This document shows positions 42,407 through 49,520 of a stretch of DNA of 64,000 nt, piece after piece. Origin of the DNA: Actinoallomurus purpureus. GTDB taxonomy: Bacteria > Actinomycetota > Actinomycetes > Streptosporangiales > Streptosporangiaceae. Under the pieces are notes generated by a model. That model saw only the letters and a program-made list of their open reading frames with translations. It was not told the DNA's origin and ran no database searches. The stretch's first letter is position 1. Each line of letters opens with the position of its first letter. The stretch is from NCBI RefSeq assembly GCF_024055795.1, contig NZ_JAMXMY010000025.1, forward strand, positions 62,001 through 126,000. The letters are read 5' to 3'. A program made the position numbers and the translations under genes.

Positions 42407-43339
42407 TCACCCGCCGACGGTCAGCTCGGAACTCCGGGTCGCGAAGTCGAGGAAGGCGGCCAGCGCCGGACCCGGGCGGCGAATCGCCGACCACACGAGT
42501 ACGGGTCCCCACACCGGTTCGGGCTCGAGCCGGACGACGTGCACCGGCCGTCCGGGCTCCTCGGCGATGGACCGGGGAACGATCGCCGACGCCGCGCCGA
42601 GACCGGCGAGCGCCCGTGCCGTCGTGTAGTCGCGGGTCTCCATGCGGAGTCGAGGCCGGGCCCCTGCGGCCGCCAGTGCCGACAGGATGGTCTCCCACAC
42701 GACGGACCCGGACGGGTAGGCGATCAGGTCGAGCCCGTCGAGAGCGGCGACGGGCATGCGCCGCTCTCCGGCGAGCGGCCCGGTGGAGGCGGTGATGAGC
42801 ACCAGCGGCTCCTCGCCCAGCGGATGCGACGCCAGGCGGACGTCGTCCACGCGGGACGACAAGGCCGCCGTCGCCGCGTCCAGTCGGCCCGCGTGCAGGT
42901 CGTCGATTTGCTCGGCGCTCGTCATCTCCCGCAGTTCCACCTCCACCGCCGGGTAGGCGTCGCCGAAGGCCGTGAGCAGGCGGGCCAGCCGGACCGTGAG
43001 ACCGTGGGCGCTGCCGAGGTGGATCCGGCCACGGGCACCGGTCGCCCAGCCGAGCATCTCCTCCTCGACCGCCGCGAGGTCCGACAGGATGCGTTCGGCA
43101 TGGTCCAGCAACGCCGCTCCGGCGGGCGTGAGCCTCACCCGATGGTTGTTACGTTCGAAGAGCGCCACGCCCAACTGCCGCTCCAGCTTGCGGATCTGCT
43201 GCGACAGCGCGGGCTGCGCGATCCTCAACGCCTCCGCCGCCCGGGTGAAGTGCAGTTCCCGGGCGACCGCCCGGACGTACTCCAGCTGACGCGAACTGAT
43301 CACCCTGAATTGTCGCACCACGGTCAGAATCGGATCCAT
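42407..43339 (-). CDS. LysR-family transcriptional regulator
   Basis: About 310 residues. The winged helix-turn-helix is SRQLEYVRAVARELHFTRAAEALRIAQPALSQQIRKLE, followed by a type 2 periplasmic-binding effector domain with IHLGSAHGLTVRLARLL and RLDAATAALSSRVDD. The start is uncertain: ATG at 43339 or a GTG at 43303 (VISSRQLEYV), which better fits family length but has poor ribosome-binding spacing. It precedes the alpha/beta hydrolase on the same strand by 72 bp. Confidence 0.88.
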   Translation of the reverse strand: MDPILTVVRQFRVISSRQLEYVRAVARELHFTRAAEALRIAQPALSQQIRKLERQLGVALFERNNHRVRLTPAGAALLDHAERILSDLAAVEEEMLGWATGARGRIHLGSAHGLTVRLARLLTAFGDAYPAVEVELREMTSAEQIDDLHAGRLDAATAALSSRVDDVRLASHPLGEEPLVLITASTGPLAGERRMPVAALDGLDLIAYPSGSVVWETILSALAAAGARPRLRMETRDYTTARALAGLGAASAIVPRSIAEEPGRPVHVVRLEPEPVWGPVLVWSAIRRPGPALAAFLDFATRSSELTVGG

Positions 43340-43340
43340 G

Positions 43341-43428
43341 CCTTGCCGCCGGCGTGGACGCCTTGCCGCCGGGATGGACGGGGCAGGTCCCGGCATGCCG
43401 GGTTCGTGCCGACAACAGCGGCGGCAAG
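43341..43428. repeat. Dispersed hairpin repeat TTGCCGCC, copy 1
   Basis: A 20-bp half unit (CCTTGCCGCCGGCGTGGACG) is followed by the full element. The element has TTGCCGCC at 43363 and GGCGGCAA at 43420-43427 as inverted ends, with CCGGCATGCCGGGTTCGTGCCGACAACA inside (shown only in part: GGGTTCGTG). Copies 2 and 3 lie at 43977 and 49206. Confidence 0.6.
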
Positions 43429-43487
43429 GCGGCGAGAACGAGGTCAAGCGGCCCGCGTCGCCGACGCATCTCGCACGCAGGCGAACC

Positions 43488-43949
43488 TCAGCTCACCGCC
43501 CAGCTGCGAATGGTCTGGGCGGTCTCCTCGGTGACGCTGGATTCGGCGAGGTCCGCGGGCCGGAGCCACCGGTACGTGGTGTGCTCGGTGCTGAGCGCGA
43601 TGGGCCGCCCGTCGTGGGGCAGCCCGAAGGTCAGCTGGCGGGTCTTGTGGCCGGAGCCGGAGAGGTAGTCGAAGTTGGCGACGAAGCCGGAATCGAGGGT
43701 CATCGGGCCGGTCCGGCCGATCTCTTCGGCGAGTTCGCGCGCGAGTGCGGTGAGGAGGTCTTCGCCGGCTTCGACGCCACCGGAGGGCAGTTCCTCGATG
43801 CCGGGCAGGAAATCGTCGATGGCCGAACGACGCAGGACGAGAACCTTGCCGCCGGTGTGGACGACGGCGCCGACCACTAGCTTGGCGATGCCGTCACGGC
43901 CGGCGTCGTACGTCAGACGTGTCGGGTCGATTCCCGGTGCGGTGATCAC
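43488..43949 (-). CDS. NUDIX hydrolase
   Basis: About 153 residues if started at the GTG at 43949 (VITAPGIDPTRLTYD). The Nudix box is GGVEAGEDLLTALARELAEEIG (G-x5-E-x7-RE-x2-EE-x-G). It has a typical C-terminal WLRPADLAESSVTEETAQTI. The frame remains open to an ATG at 44075, but that stretch is a copy of the TTGCCGCC repeat, so I do not include it. No convincing ribosome-binding site marks either start. Substrate unknown. Confidence 0.8.
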   Translation of the reverse strand: MITAPGIDPTRLTYDAGRDGIAKLVVGAVVHTGGKVLVLRRSAIDDFLPGIEELPSGGVEAGEDLLTALARELAEEIGRTGPMTLDSGFVANFDYLSGSGHKTRQLTFGLPHDGRPIALSTEHTTYRWLRPADLAESSVTEETAQTIRSWAVS

Positions 43950-43976
43950 GTTGCGAGCGTACGTCGCGATGGACTC

Positions 43977-44044
43977 TTTGCCGCCGGTGTTGACGGGGGA
44001 CTGCCGGGATTGCCGGATCTGGTCCGTCAACAGCGGCGGCAGAG
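43977..44044. repeat. Dispersed hairpin repeat TTGCCGCC, copy 2
   Basis: TTGCCGCCGGTGTTGACG (43978-43995) and CGTCAACAGCGGCGGCAG pair as arms of about 17 bp around a ~30-nt centre. It lies just after the 3' end of the MHS transporter (stop 44056, minus strand), a terminator-like position. Confidence 0.65.
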
Positions 44045-44055
44045 ACGGGGAACCC

Positions 44056-45390
44056 TCAGGCGTAGGCCGTGTCATCGGCGACGTCGATCCGGCTGCGGTC
44101 CGGGAGCAGGGCGGTCGCTCCCAAGGTCAGCAGGGCGGCCACGACCATGACGAGGGAGATCGCCCACCACCCGTGGTCGTGCAGGAGCCAGGTCGCCAGC
44201 AAGGGCGCCGGGCCGCCGGCGATGACCGAGGCGAGCTGGTAACCGATGCCCGCGCCGCCGTACCGCAGCTTCGTCGGGAACACCTCGGCGATCAGTGACG
44301 CCTGCGGCCCGTACTGCATGGCGTGCGGCACCTGGGCCAGCACGACGGTGAGGAAGACGACCGCGGGGATGGCGGTGTTGAGCAGCGCGAAGTACGGGAA
44401 GGCGAAGAAGCCGAGCAGCAGTGCCCCCATCGCGTACACGCGTTTGCGCGGCACGGTGTCGCTGAGATGGCCGAACGTCGGGATGAGGATCAGCTCGAGG
44501 GCGGCGGCCACGGCGACCGCGTTCAGCGCGAAGGTCCTCGACAGCTTGACGTCCTCGACGATGTAGGTCAGCGCGAACGACGTGAAGATGTAGAACGGCA
44601 TCTGCTCCGAGCAGCGCAGGAGCGCGCTGAGGAGGATCTCCTTCGGGTGCCGGCGGATCACTTCGAGGACCGGCACCTTGGCCACCTCGCGGCGTTCGAC
44701 GACCTTGGCGAACATCGGGGTCTCCATGACGCGGAGCCGCACCCAGAGACCGATCCCGACGAGCACCAGGCTGAACAGGAACGGAAGGCGCCAGCCCCAC
44801 TGCTTGAACGCGTCCCCGCTCGCGGTCGCCACCGAGGACATCGCGACGGTGCCGAGGATGAGACCGATCGGCACGCCGATCTGCGGCCAGCTGGCCATCA
44901 GGCCGCGCCGGCGGGGGTTGCCCCATTCCATGGAGAGCAGCACCGAGCCGCTCCACTCCCCGCCGACGGCGATGCCCTGCAGCACGCGCAGGGCGACGAG
45001 GAGGATCGGCGCGGCGACGCCGATGGTGTTCGTGCCCGGCAGGACGCCGATGAGGGCGCTGGAGACGCCCATGAGGAGGAGCGTGACGATCAGGGTCGCC
45101 TTGCGGCCGAGCCGGTCGCCCCAGTGGCCGAAGATCGCCGCGCCGATCGGCCGGGCGGCGAATCCGACGGCGTACGTGGCGAAGGACGAGAGCGTCCCCA
45201 CGTACTGGGTGGACTTGGGGAAGAAGACGTCCTTAAAGACGACGGCCGCCGCTGTGTTGTAGAGGAAGAAGTCGTACCACTCGATCGAGGTGCCGACGAT
45301 GGCGGCCAGGGCCGCCTTGCGTACCTGCGATCCGTGCTCGCTCTCGGCGACGGATCGGGCGTCGCGCGCCTCTTCTGGGTCCAGGACCAT
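44056..45390 (-). CDS. MFS transporter, metabolite:H+ symporter (MHS) family
   Basis: 444 residues, ATG at 45390 behind GGAGGAACCG. About 12 transmembrane helices. MHS signatures: GTSIEWYDFFLYNTAAAVVF in helix 1, the loop 2-3 motif GHWGDRLGRKATL, RVLQGIAVGGEWSGSVLL and EVFPTKLRYGGAGIGYQ. Relatives import organic acids, proline/betaine or shikimate by proton symport. The substrate is not determinable. A truncated copy of its 3' end lies at 49306-49391. Confidence 0.9.
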   Translation of the reverse strand: MVLDPEEARDARSVAESEHGSQVRKAALAAIVGTSIEWYDFFLYNTAAAVVFKDVFFPKSTQYVGTLSSFATYAVGFAARPIGAAIFGHWGDRLGRKATLIVTLLLMGVSSALIGVLPGTNTIGVAAPILLVALRVLQGIAVGGEWSGSVLLSMEWGNPRRRGLMASWPQIGVPIGLILGTVAMSSVATASGDAFKQWGWRLPFLFSLVLVGIGLWVRLRVMETPMFAKVVERREVAKVPVLEVIRRHPKEILLSALLRCSEQMPFYIFTSFALTYIVEDVKLSRTFALNAVAVAAALELILIPTFGHLSDTVPRKRVYAMGALLLGFFAFPYFALLNTAIPAVVFLTVVLAQVPHAMQYGPQASLIAEVFPTKLRYGGAGIGYQLASVIAGGPAPLLATWLLHDHGWWAISLVMVVAALLTLGATALLPDRSRIDVADDTAYA

Positions 45391-45725
45391 CGGTTCCTCC
45401 TGTCGCCCCCGATCATTTTTGAGCAACGGAGGACGACTACCCGGTTTCCGGTGAGACGGAACGAGCGATATGTGACAAAAACTGCTGGTCGCCGGGAGAA
45501 CCCGGACGGGTCTCTGCGGCGACCAGCGAAGGCGCCTCGGCGGCCTGCGGCATGGGGAGCACTTCTGGGCAGAGCTCGCGTACCAGAACATCGCCACCGC
45601 GCGGAGCATCGCGCGGAAGCGGGCGGGCTGATCCGACCGCCGGAGAAACGCTGCGGTCAGACCTCTTTTCCGGCTTCGCGGCGTACCCTGGCCGCAGGGT
45701 CACCGCTACTCGTTGGGAGTCCCCC
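45391..45725. other. Intergenic region with a possible gene remnant
   Basis: 335 bp between divergent MHS and XRE genes. In the plus strand one frame ending at TGA 45629-45631 reads RHGEHFWAELAYQNIATARS and then IARKRAG, which looks like a protein C terminus. No start or upstream domain is visible, so it is probably a remnant. A TATCCGG-free AT-richer patch around 45405-45480 is the likely promoter area for the MHS gene. Confidence 0.35.
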
Positions 45726-46961
45726 GTGCCCGAGACTCTTCCCTCTGAGCTGACGCCTGGCGAACGTATCCGTGTCCTTCGGGAGCGTCGGGGAATGTCC
45801 CGCATGGTGCTCGCCAATCTGGTCGGCCGTGGTCCGGACTGGCTGAAGAAGATCGAGAGGGGCGAACGGGAGCTACGCAGTTACACGCTCCTCGTGCGGC
45901 TCGCCACAGCTCTCCGGGTCAATGACCTGTCCGTCATCACCGGTGGAACGACGCCGGTTCCGGTCGACGCCTCCTCGCGCCTCATGCTGCCGTTCGTCGG
46001 TGAGATCCGCGATGCCGTACGGGGGTCGTTGTTCTCGTCTCCGTCACAGGATGACCCGCCGTCCTTGGACGTACTTCGCGGGCGGGTCTCGGAGCTGTGG
46101 CGACTGTGGCACTCCTCGCGCTTCCAGCGCTCGGAGGTCGGCCGGATGCTGCCTGTTCTCATCCGGGACGCTCAAGTGTCAACGCGCCACTTCGACGGGG
46201 CGGAGCGACGTAAGGCGTACGCGGTGCTCGCTGACGTCTACCACCTGGCGCAGCAGGCACTCGCCTACGCCTGTGAGCCGGAGCTGTACTGGATTATCGT
46301 CGACCGTGGTCGTCTCGCCGCCCAGGAAGCCGACGATCCGGTGAGCCTCGGCGGGGCCGCGTGGACGTACGGCAACGGGCTCCGAGAGACGGGGTATGCC
46401 GAGGAGGCCATACGCGAGGTCGAGACGGCGGCGAACGGACTCGCCCCTCTTCTGGATGGCGGCTCCGATGATCTGCGGGCCATGTACGGTGCGCTGCATC
46501 TGCACGCTGCGATCACCTACGCGCGGGAGGGAAGAGACGGCGACGCGTGGCGTCACTGGGACGAAGCCAATCGCGTCGTCGAGCGGCTTCCCGCTGCCTA
46601 CGCGCACGCCTGGACCGTCTTCGGGCGGGCGAACGTCGACATTCACGGCATCTCCGTAGGAGTGGACCTCCGCACGCCCGGTGCCGCTCTCCAACGGTCC
46701 GAGGACATGGACCTCGACACCGTTCCGTCCGTCGAGCGGCGGTCGCGCGTCCTCATCGAACTCGCTCGGGCACAGCACCAGCGCCACGACCACGCGGGCA
46801 CTCTGCACTACATGAACCGTGCGCACACGACATCGCCGGAGTCCGTCCGCTACACCCCTCTTGCCCGAGGACTCGTCTCCGACCTGCTACGAGAGGCGCG
46901 AGGACCGCTGAAGAGCGACGCTGTCGCACTCGCTGACGCTGTCGGGGTCCTCGCGGGCTAG
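45726..46961 (+). CDS. XRE-family regulator with TPR-like C-terminal domain
   Basis: 411 residues from the GTG at 45726 with GGGAG upstream; the frame is open to 45552 but lacks a start signal there. The helix-turn-helix is RIRVLRERRGMSRMVLANLVGRGPDWLKKIERGERELRS. A long all-helical region follows, with repeated paired helices (AYAVLADVYHLAQQALAYA, GNGLRETGYAEEAIREVETA, LHLHAAITYAREGRDGDAWRHWDEA), as in NsdA/BldB-associated and peptide-sensing regulators. It is first in a same-strand run with two small genes, the peptide gene and the methyltransferase, so it likely controls that module. Confidence 0.88.
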   Translation: MPETLPSELTPGERIRVLRERRGMSRMVLANLVGRGPDWLKKIERGERELRSYTLLVRLATALRVNDLSVITGGTTPVPVDASSRLMLPFVGEIRDAVRGSLFSSPSQDDPPSLDVLRGRVSELWRLWHSSRFQRSEVGRMLPVLIRDAQVSTRHFDGAERRKAYAVLADVYHLAQQALAYACEPELYWIIVDRGRLAAQEADDPVSLGGAAWTYGNGLRETGYAEEAIREVETAANGLAPLLDGGSDDLRAMYGALHLHAAITYAREGRDGDAWRHWDEANRVVERLPAAYAHAWTVFGRANVDIHGISVGVDLRTPGAALQRSEDMDLDTVPSVERRSRVLIELARAQHQRHDHAGTLHYMNRAHTTSPESVRYTPLARGLVSDLLREARGPLKSDAVALADAVGVLAG

Positions 46962-47013
46962 GGGGACACCGTGTCCCCCTGCGGTCACTCTGCGGCTCCT
47001 ACTGTTCCGGACC

Positions 47014-47427
47014 ATGACAGGTGAGGGAACACGTCCAGAAGTTCCGGGGGACGCGCATACGGTCGCTGACGGTCTGGCGCGGGCCTGCCGGATGGAGGGG
47101 TTAAGCGCCGAAGCGCTCAACTCAACGCGGGAACAGCACGAGCGCGAGATACGCCTCCTGACCGATCTGGTCCGGGAACTGGTCGGCTTCGGGCTCCAGG
47201 TCGGGATGAGTGACGCGGGTCCGGCCGCGTTCATCCGTTCAGCCGCGGGGCGGCTCGTCGTCGTGATCGCGGTGAGCGGTGACTACTTCGAGTGGAAGTC
47301 GGGGAACGACAGTCACCTGGTGACGGATCCGGCGGGGGCGGCTGCTGCCATTGCCGCGCATGTCTGGACAAAGGCGGGTGAGGCACGGGCGGCACGACGG
47401 CCTGGGAATCCGGGCGGTGCGTCGTGA
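47014..47427 (+). CDS. Small conserved protein with a TTA codon, XRE/RiPP module
   Basis: 137 residues. A helical region (EQHEREIRLLTDLVRELVGFGLQ) precedes a beta-rich part (FIRSAAGRLVVVIAVSG, YFEWKSGNDSH) and a DPAGAAAAIAAHVW helix, the same plan as the 91-residue protein at 29384-29659. Codon 30 (47101-47103) is TTA, rare in such genomes and read by the bldA tRNA, so translation may be developmentally gated. Its TGA overlaps the next GTG as GTGA. Function unknown. Confidence 0.7.
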   Translation: MTGEGTRPEVPGDAHTVADGLARACRMEGLSAEALNSTREQHEREIRLLTDLVRELVGFGLQVGMSDAGPAAFIRSAAGRLVVVIAVSGDYFEWKSGNDSHLVTDPAGAAAAIAAHVWTKAGEARAARRPGNPGGAS

Positions 47428-47726
47428 ACCTTCTAGCCCCCAATCCCATGGTGGTGGCGATCTTGACGCGCCGTTTTCCTGGGGTGCCACTCTGGTTCGG
47501 TGAGGCAACTAAATCCTGGTGGGCGTTGGTGCGAGTGTCGCGCGGCTGGCGCTTGGTGGAGGCAGCGGACGTGGAGGAGTTGACGCGGGCGATCATTCAG
47601 GCGGACAACTGGCCGCGCCCGCCCACCCACCCTCGGCGGACTGTCCGTCGCCTGGGGGGCAGTCTTCACCTGTCGCTGAACACCGAGCCGACCCGTGCTG
47701 ACCTCCCTGCGCTGAGGTGGCCTTAA
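47424..47726 (+). CDS. Small tryptophan-rich conserved protein
   Basis: 100 residues from the GTG at 47424, coupled to the preceding gene by GTGA. The first 65 residues are structured-looking (MVVAILTRRFPGVPLWFGEA, SWWALVRVSRGWRLVEAADVEEL); the rest is Pro/Arg-rich. Proteins of this kind often accompany XRE regulators in actinomycetes. Function unknown. Confidence 0.65.
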   Translation: MNLLAPNPMVVAILTRRFPGVPLWFGEATKSWWALVRVSRGWRLVEAADVEELTRAIIQADNWPRPPTHPRRTVRRLGGSLHLSLNTEPTRADLPALRWP

Positions 47727-47785
47727 CAGCCATCGATCCGTACCAGCGCCTCAAAGGCGCAACGAATCGGAGACGGGAGGTGAGC

Positions 47786-47914
47786 ATGGGCAGACACGGT
47801 GGAGGCAACAGCGACGGCAAGACCCCGACGGACGGCAAAAACCCGCAGGGCGGCAAGCGCGGCAGTGGCGGCGACACAAACGACAACAAGAGCGACGGCA
47901 AGAGAGGTAAGTGA
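47786..47914 (+). CDS. Candidate imiditide-type RiPP precursor peptide
   Basis: 42 residues starting at the ATG at 47786 behind GGGAGG, which fixes the start over the open frame from 47717. Composition is extreme: about one third glycine, six Lys, three Arg, five Asp, no hydrophobic core and no cysteine, giving a net positive charge. Asp-Gly-Lys occurs three times (S9-D10-G11-K12, T15-D16-G17-K18, S36-D37-G38-K39). Asp-Gly is the sequence most prone to aspartimide formation. The gene ends 3 bp before the PIMT-type methyltransferase ATG. Established for imiditides: a PIMT homologue methylates a specific Asp of a linear precursor, recognised electrostatically, and the ester cyclises to aspartimide. 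Assignment here is inference from this match. Confidence 0.7.
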   Translation: MGRHGGGNSDGKTPTDGKNPQGGKRGSGGDTNDNKSDGKRGK

Positions 47915-47917
47915 GCG

Positions 47918-49090
47918 ATGACATCCCCTGACCCGCGTGCACGCGCCGAAACCCTCGCTGACCTGCTCGCGGGTCAAGGGGACCTCACGGATGAGCGGTG
48001 GCGGCAAGCGCTGGTGGAGGTGCCCCGGTACCTGTTCGTGCCAGATGTCGCCTGGGCGAACCCGGACGGTCCTGCCCCTGGATACCCGGTCGATCGGGCC
48101 GGTGACGAAACGGCCTGGTGGGAGGCCGTTTACTCCGATGCGTCGTTGGTCACGCAACGCGACGATGGCGGCTCCGACGTGCTGGGCGACGGGCGGGCCA
48201 GCTCGTCCTGTTCGGCTCCGGGGGCGGTCTTCGCATTCCTGGAGTCGCTCATGGTCAAGGATCACGATCGGGTCCTGGAAATCGGCACGGGAACCGGTTG
48301 GACGGCGGCGCTGTTGTCGCATCGCATTGGCGGCCGGAACGTGACCACCATCGAAATCGATCCGGTGCTGGCGGAACGGGCGGCGGCGAACCTCAAGGCG
48401 GCCGGATACGCGCCCCGCTTGGTCGTCGGTGACGGTGCCGATGGGTGGCCGGACGGTGCGCCTTTCGATCGTGTCCACGTAACATGTGCGGTCGCGACGA
48501 TCCCGTACGCCTGGGTGGAGCAAACCCGTCCGGGTGGGCTGATCCTGACCCCCTACAGTTCTGGCTACGGGTACGGCTGGCTGACTCGCCTGGTCGTCGT
48601 CGGCGACGGAACGGCCGTCGGGCGGTTTCCGAGTCCAGCCGGGTACATGCTGATGCGCTCGCAGCGCCCGGCACGCGGGGCCGCGTTCGACTGGGTGCAC
48701 GAGTCGGATGACCCGGCTGAGTCGACAACCCGCCTCGACCCGCGACACCTGCACGACGACACCGACGCAGACCTGTTCATTTGCGCCCGCGTTCCCGGTG
48801 TGCACAAACGCCTCTACTACGACGAGGAGACGAACTCCGGGGAAGCAACATTCTGGGTGCTCGACAATGCCGGGCACCATGGGTCCTGGGCGTCGGTGGA
48901 CTACGTGCCCGGAAAGGCCGAGTTCCTCGTCCAACAGCATGGGCCGCGCCGCCTGTGGGACGAAGTCTCCGAGGCATACCTCCGGTGGCTGTCCCTCGGA
49001 CGTCCGGCCCGCGATCGGTTCGGGCTGACCGTCTCACCGGAAGGCGAACGCGTGTGGCTTGATGACCCAATCGATCTGGTCGGACCCTAG
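47918..49090 (+). CDS. RiPP-associated PIMT-type O-methyltransferase (imiditide maturase candidate)
   Basis: 390 residues. The first ~225 residues follow protein-L-isoaspartate methyltransferases: VPRYLFVPD, the post-I SAM loop VLEIGTGTGWTAALLSH (about residues 116-132), VTTIEIDPVLAERAAANL and DRVHVTCAVATIPYAWVEQTRPGG. The rest is an extension absent from housekeeping PIMTs. It ends in LRWLSLGRPARDRFGLTV and then EGERVWLDDP, matching the C-terminal motif of methyltransferases from lanthipeptide, graspetide, lasso and imiditide clusters. Housekeeping enzymes are about 210-230 residues, so length also supports a RiPP role. It would methylate Asp in the peptide encoded just upstream. GAGG upstream of the ATG. 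Confidence 0.8.
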   Translation: MTSPDPRARAETLADLLAGQGDLTDERWRQALVEVPRYLFVPDVAWANPDGPAPGYPVDRAGDETAWWEAVYSDASLVTQRDDGGSDVLGDGRASSSCSAPGAVFAFLESLMVKDHDRVLEIGTGTGWTAALLSHRIGGRNVTTIEIDPVLAERAAANLKAAGYAPRLVVGDGADGWPDGAPFDRVHVTCAVATIPYAWVEQTRPGGLILTPYSSGYGYGWLTRLVVVGDGTAVGRFPSPAGYMLMRSQRPARGAAFDWVHESDDPAESTTRLDPRHLHDDTDADLFICARVPGVHKRLYYDEETNSGEATFWVLDNAGHHGSWASVDYVPGKAEFLVQQHGPRRLWDEVSEAYLRWLSLGRPARDRFGLTVSPEGERVWLDDPIDLVGP

Positions 49091-49106
49091 CGGGGGCCGG
49101 AATGTC

Positions 49107-49193
49107 ACGATGCTCGGTGAAGACAAGAGATCGTGATGGGTTTCGCACTGCTTCGTCCCGCCTTGCGGCGGGCTTTGCCGAGCGTTCCGTGCG
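49107..49193. repeat. Dispersed intergenic repeat GATGCTCGGTGAAG, copy 2
   Basis: Starts CACGATGCTCGGTGAAGA and ends GCCGAGCGTTCCGTGCGC, with a GGGTTTCGCACTGCTTCG interior similar to copy 1 at 41333-41418. It lies 17 bp after the methyltransferase stop, so it may terminate the module. Confidence 0.5.
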
Positions 49194-49205
49194 CAACCAG
49201 CTCAG

Positions 49206-49293
49206 CCGGCCGCCGGTGTTGGCGCCTTGCCGCCGGTGTTGACGGAGACACATCCCGAATGCCCGGTTCGTGTCGGCGACACCGGCGGCAAAG
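49206..49293. repeat. Dispersed hairpin repeat TTGCCGCC, copy 3
   Basis: As in copy 1, a half unit (GCCGCCGGTGTTGGCG) precedes the full element. The ends are TTGCCGCCGGTGTTGACG and GACACCGGCGGCAAAG, and the interior GCCCGGTTCGTGTCGG aligns with copy 1. It abuts the transporter remnant at 49306, as copy 2 abuts the intact transporter. Confidence 0.6.
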
Positions 49294-49305
49294 CAGGAAG
49301 GAGGA

Positions 49306-49391
49306 TCAGGCGTAGGCCCCCCAGGGTCAGTACGACGGCCACGACCATGGCGAAGGAGATCGCCCACCAGCCGTGGTCGTGCAGGAGCCAC
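49306..49391 (-). pseudogene. Remnant of the 3' end of an MHS transporter gene
   Basis: The minus strand encodes WLLHDHGWWAISFAMVVAVV, nearly identical to the end of the intact transporter at 44056 (WLLHDHGWWAISLVMVVAAL). The downstream sequence TCAGGCGTAGGCC is also shared, but about 52 bp between them are deleted. No 5' part of the gene remains; sequence identity stops at 49391. Confidence 0.85.
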
Positions 49392-49419
49392 AATTCGCCG
49401 AGCGTGAGCCAAGCGCGAA

Positions 49420-49444
49420 GACCGGCCCGCTACGCGGGCCGGTC
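49420..49444. terminator. Strong bidirectional terminator hairpin
   Basis: GACCGGCCCGC (49420-49430) and GCGGGCCGGTC (49434-49444) form a perfect 11-bp stem with loop TAC, followed by TCGTTCC. It lies before the 3' end of the drug exporter gene (stop 49521). Confidence 0.75.
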
Positions 49445-49520
49445 TCGTTCCATTGAGACCTCAGGACTGGGCGCAGTTCTGCGTGTGACGGATCGCGATC
49501 ATGGTGCCGTCGGAGGCGGC

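Noticed and set aside
43950-44075. ATG at 44075 as start of the second NUDIX gene
   Set aside because: The extra residues would be encoded by a copy of the dispersed hairpin repeat and overlap the transporter stop.
45552-45725. N-terminal extension of the XRE/TPR regulator
   Set aside because: The frame is open but Ser/Arg/Pro-rich, without a ribosome-binding site; the GTG at 45726 has GGGAG and directly precedes the HTH.
49227-49395. 63-codon minus-strand ORF as a real small membrane protein
   Set aside because: Its first part is a truncated transporter end and the rest is the dispersed repeat read in frame.
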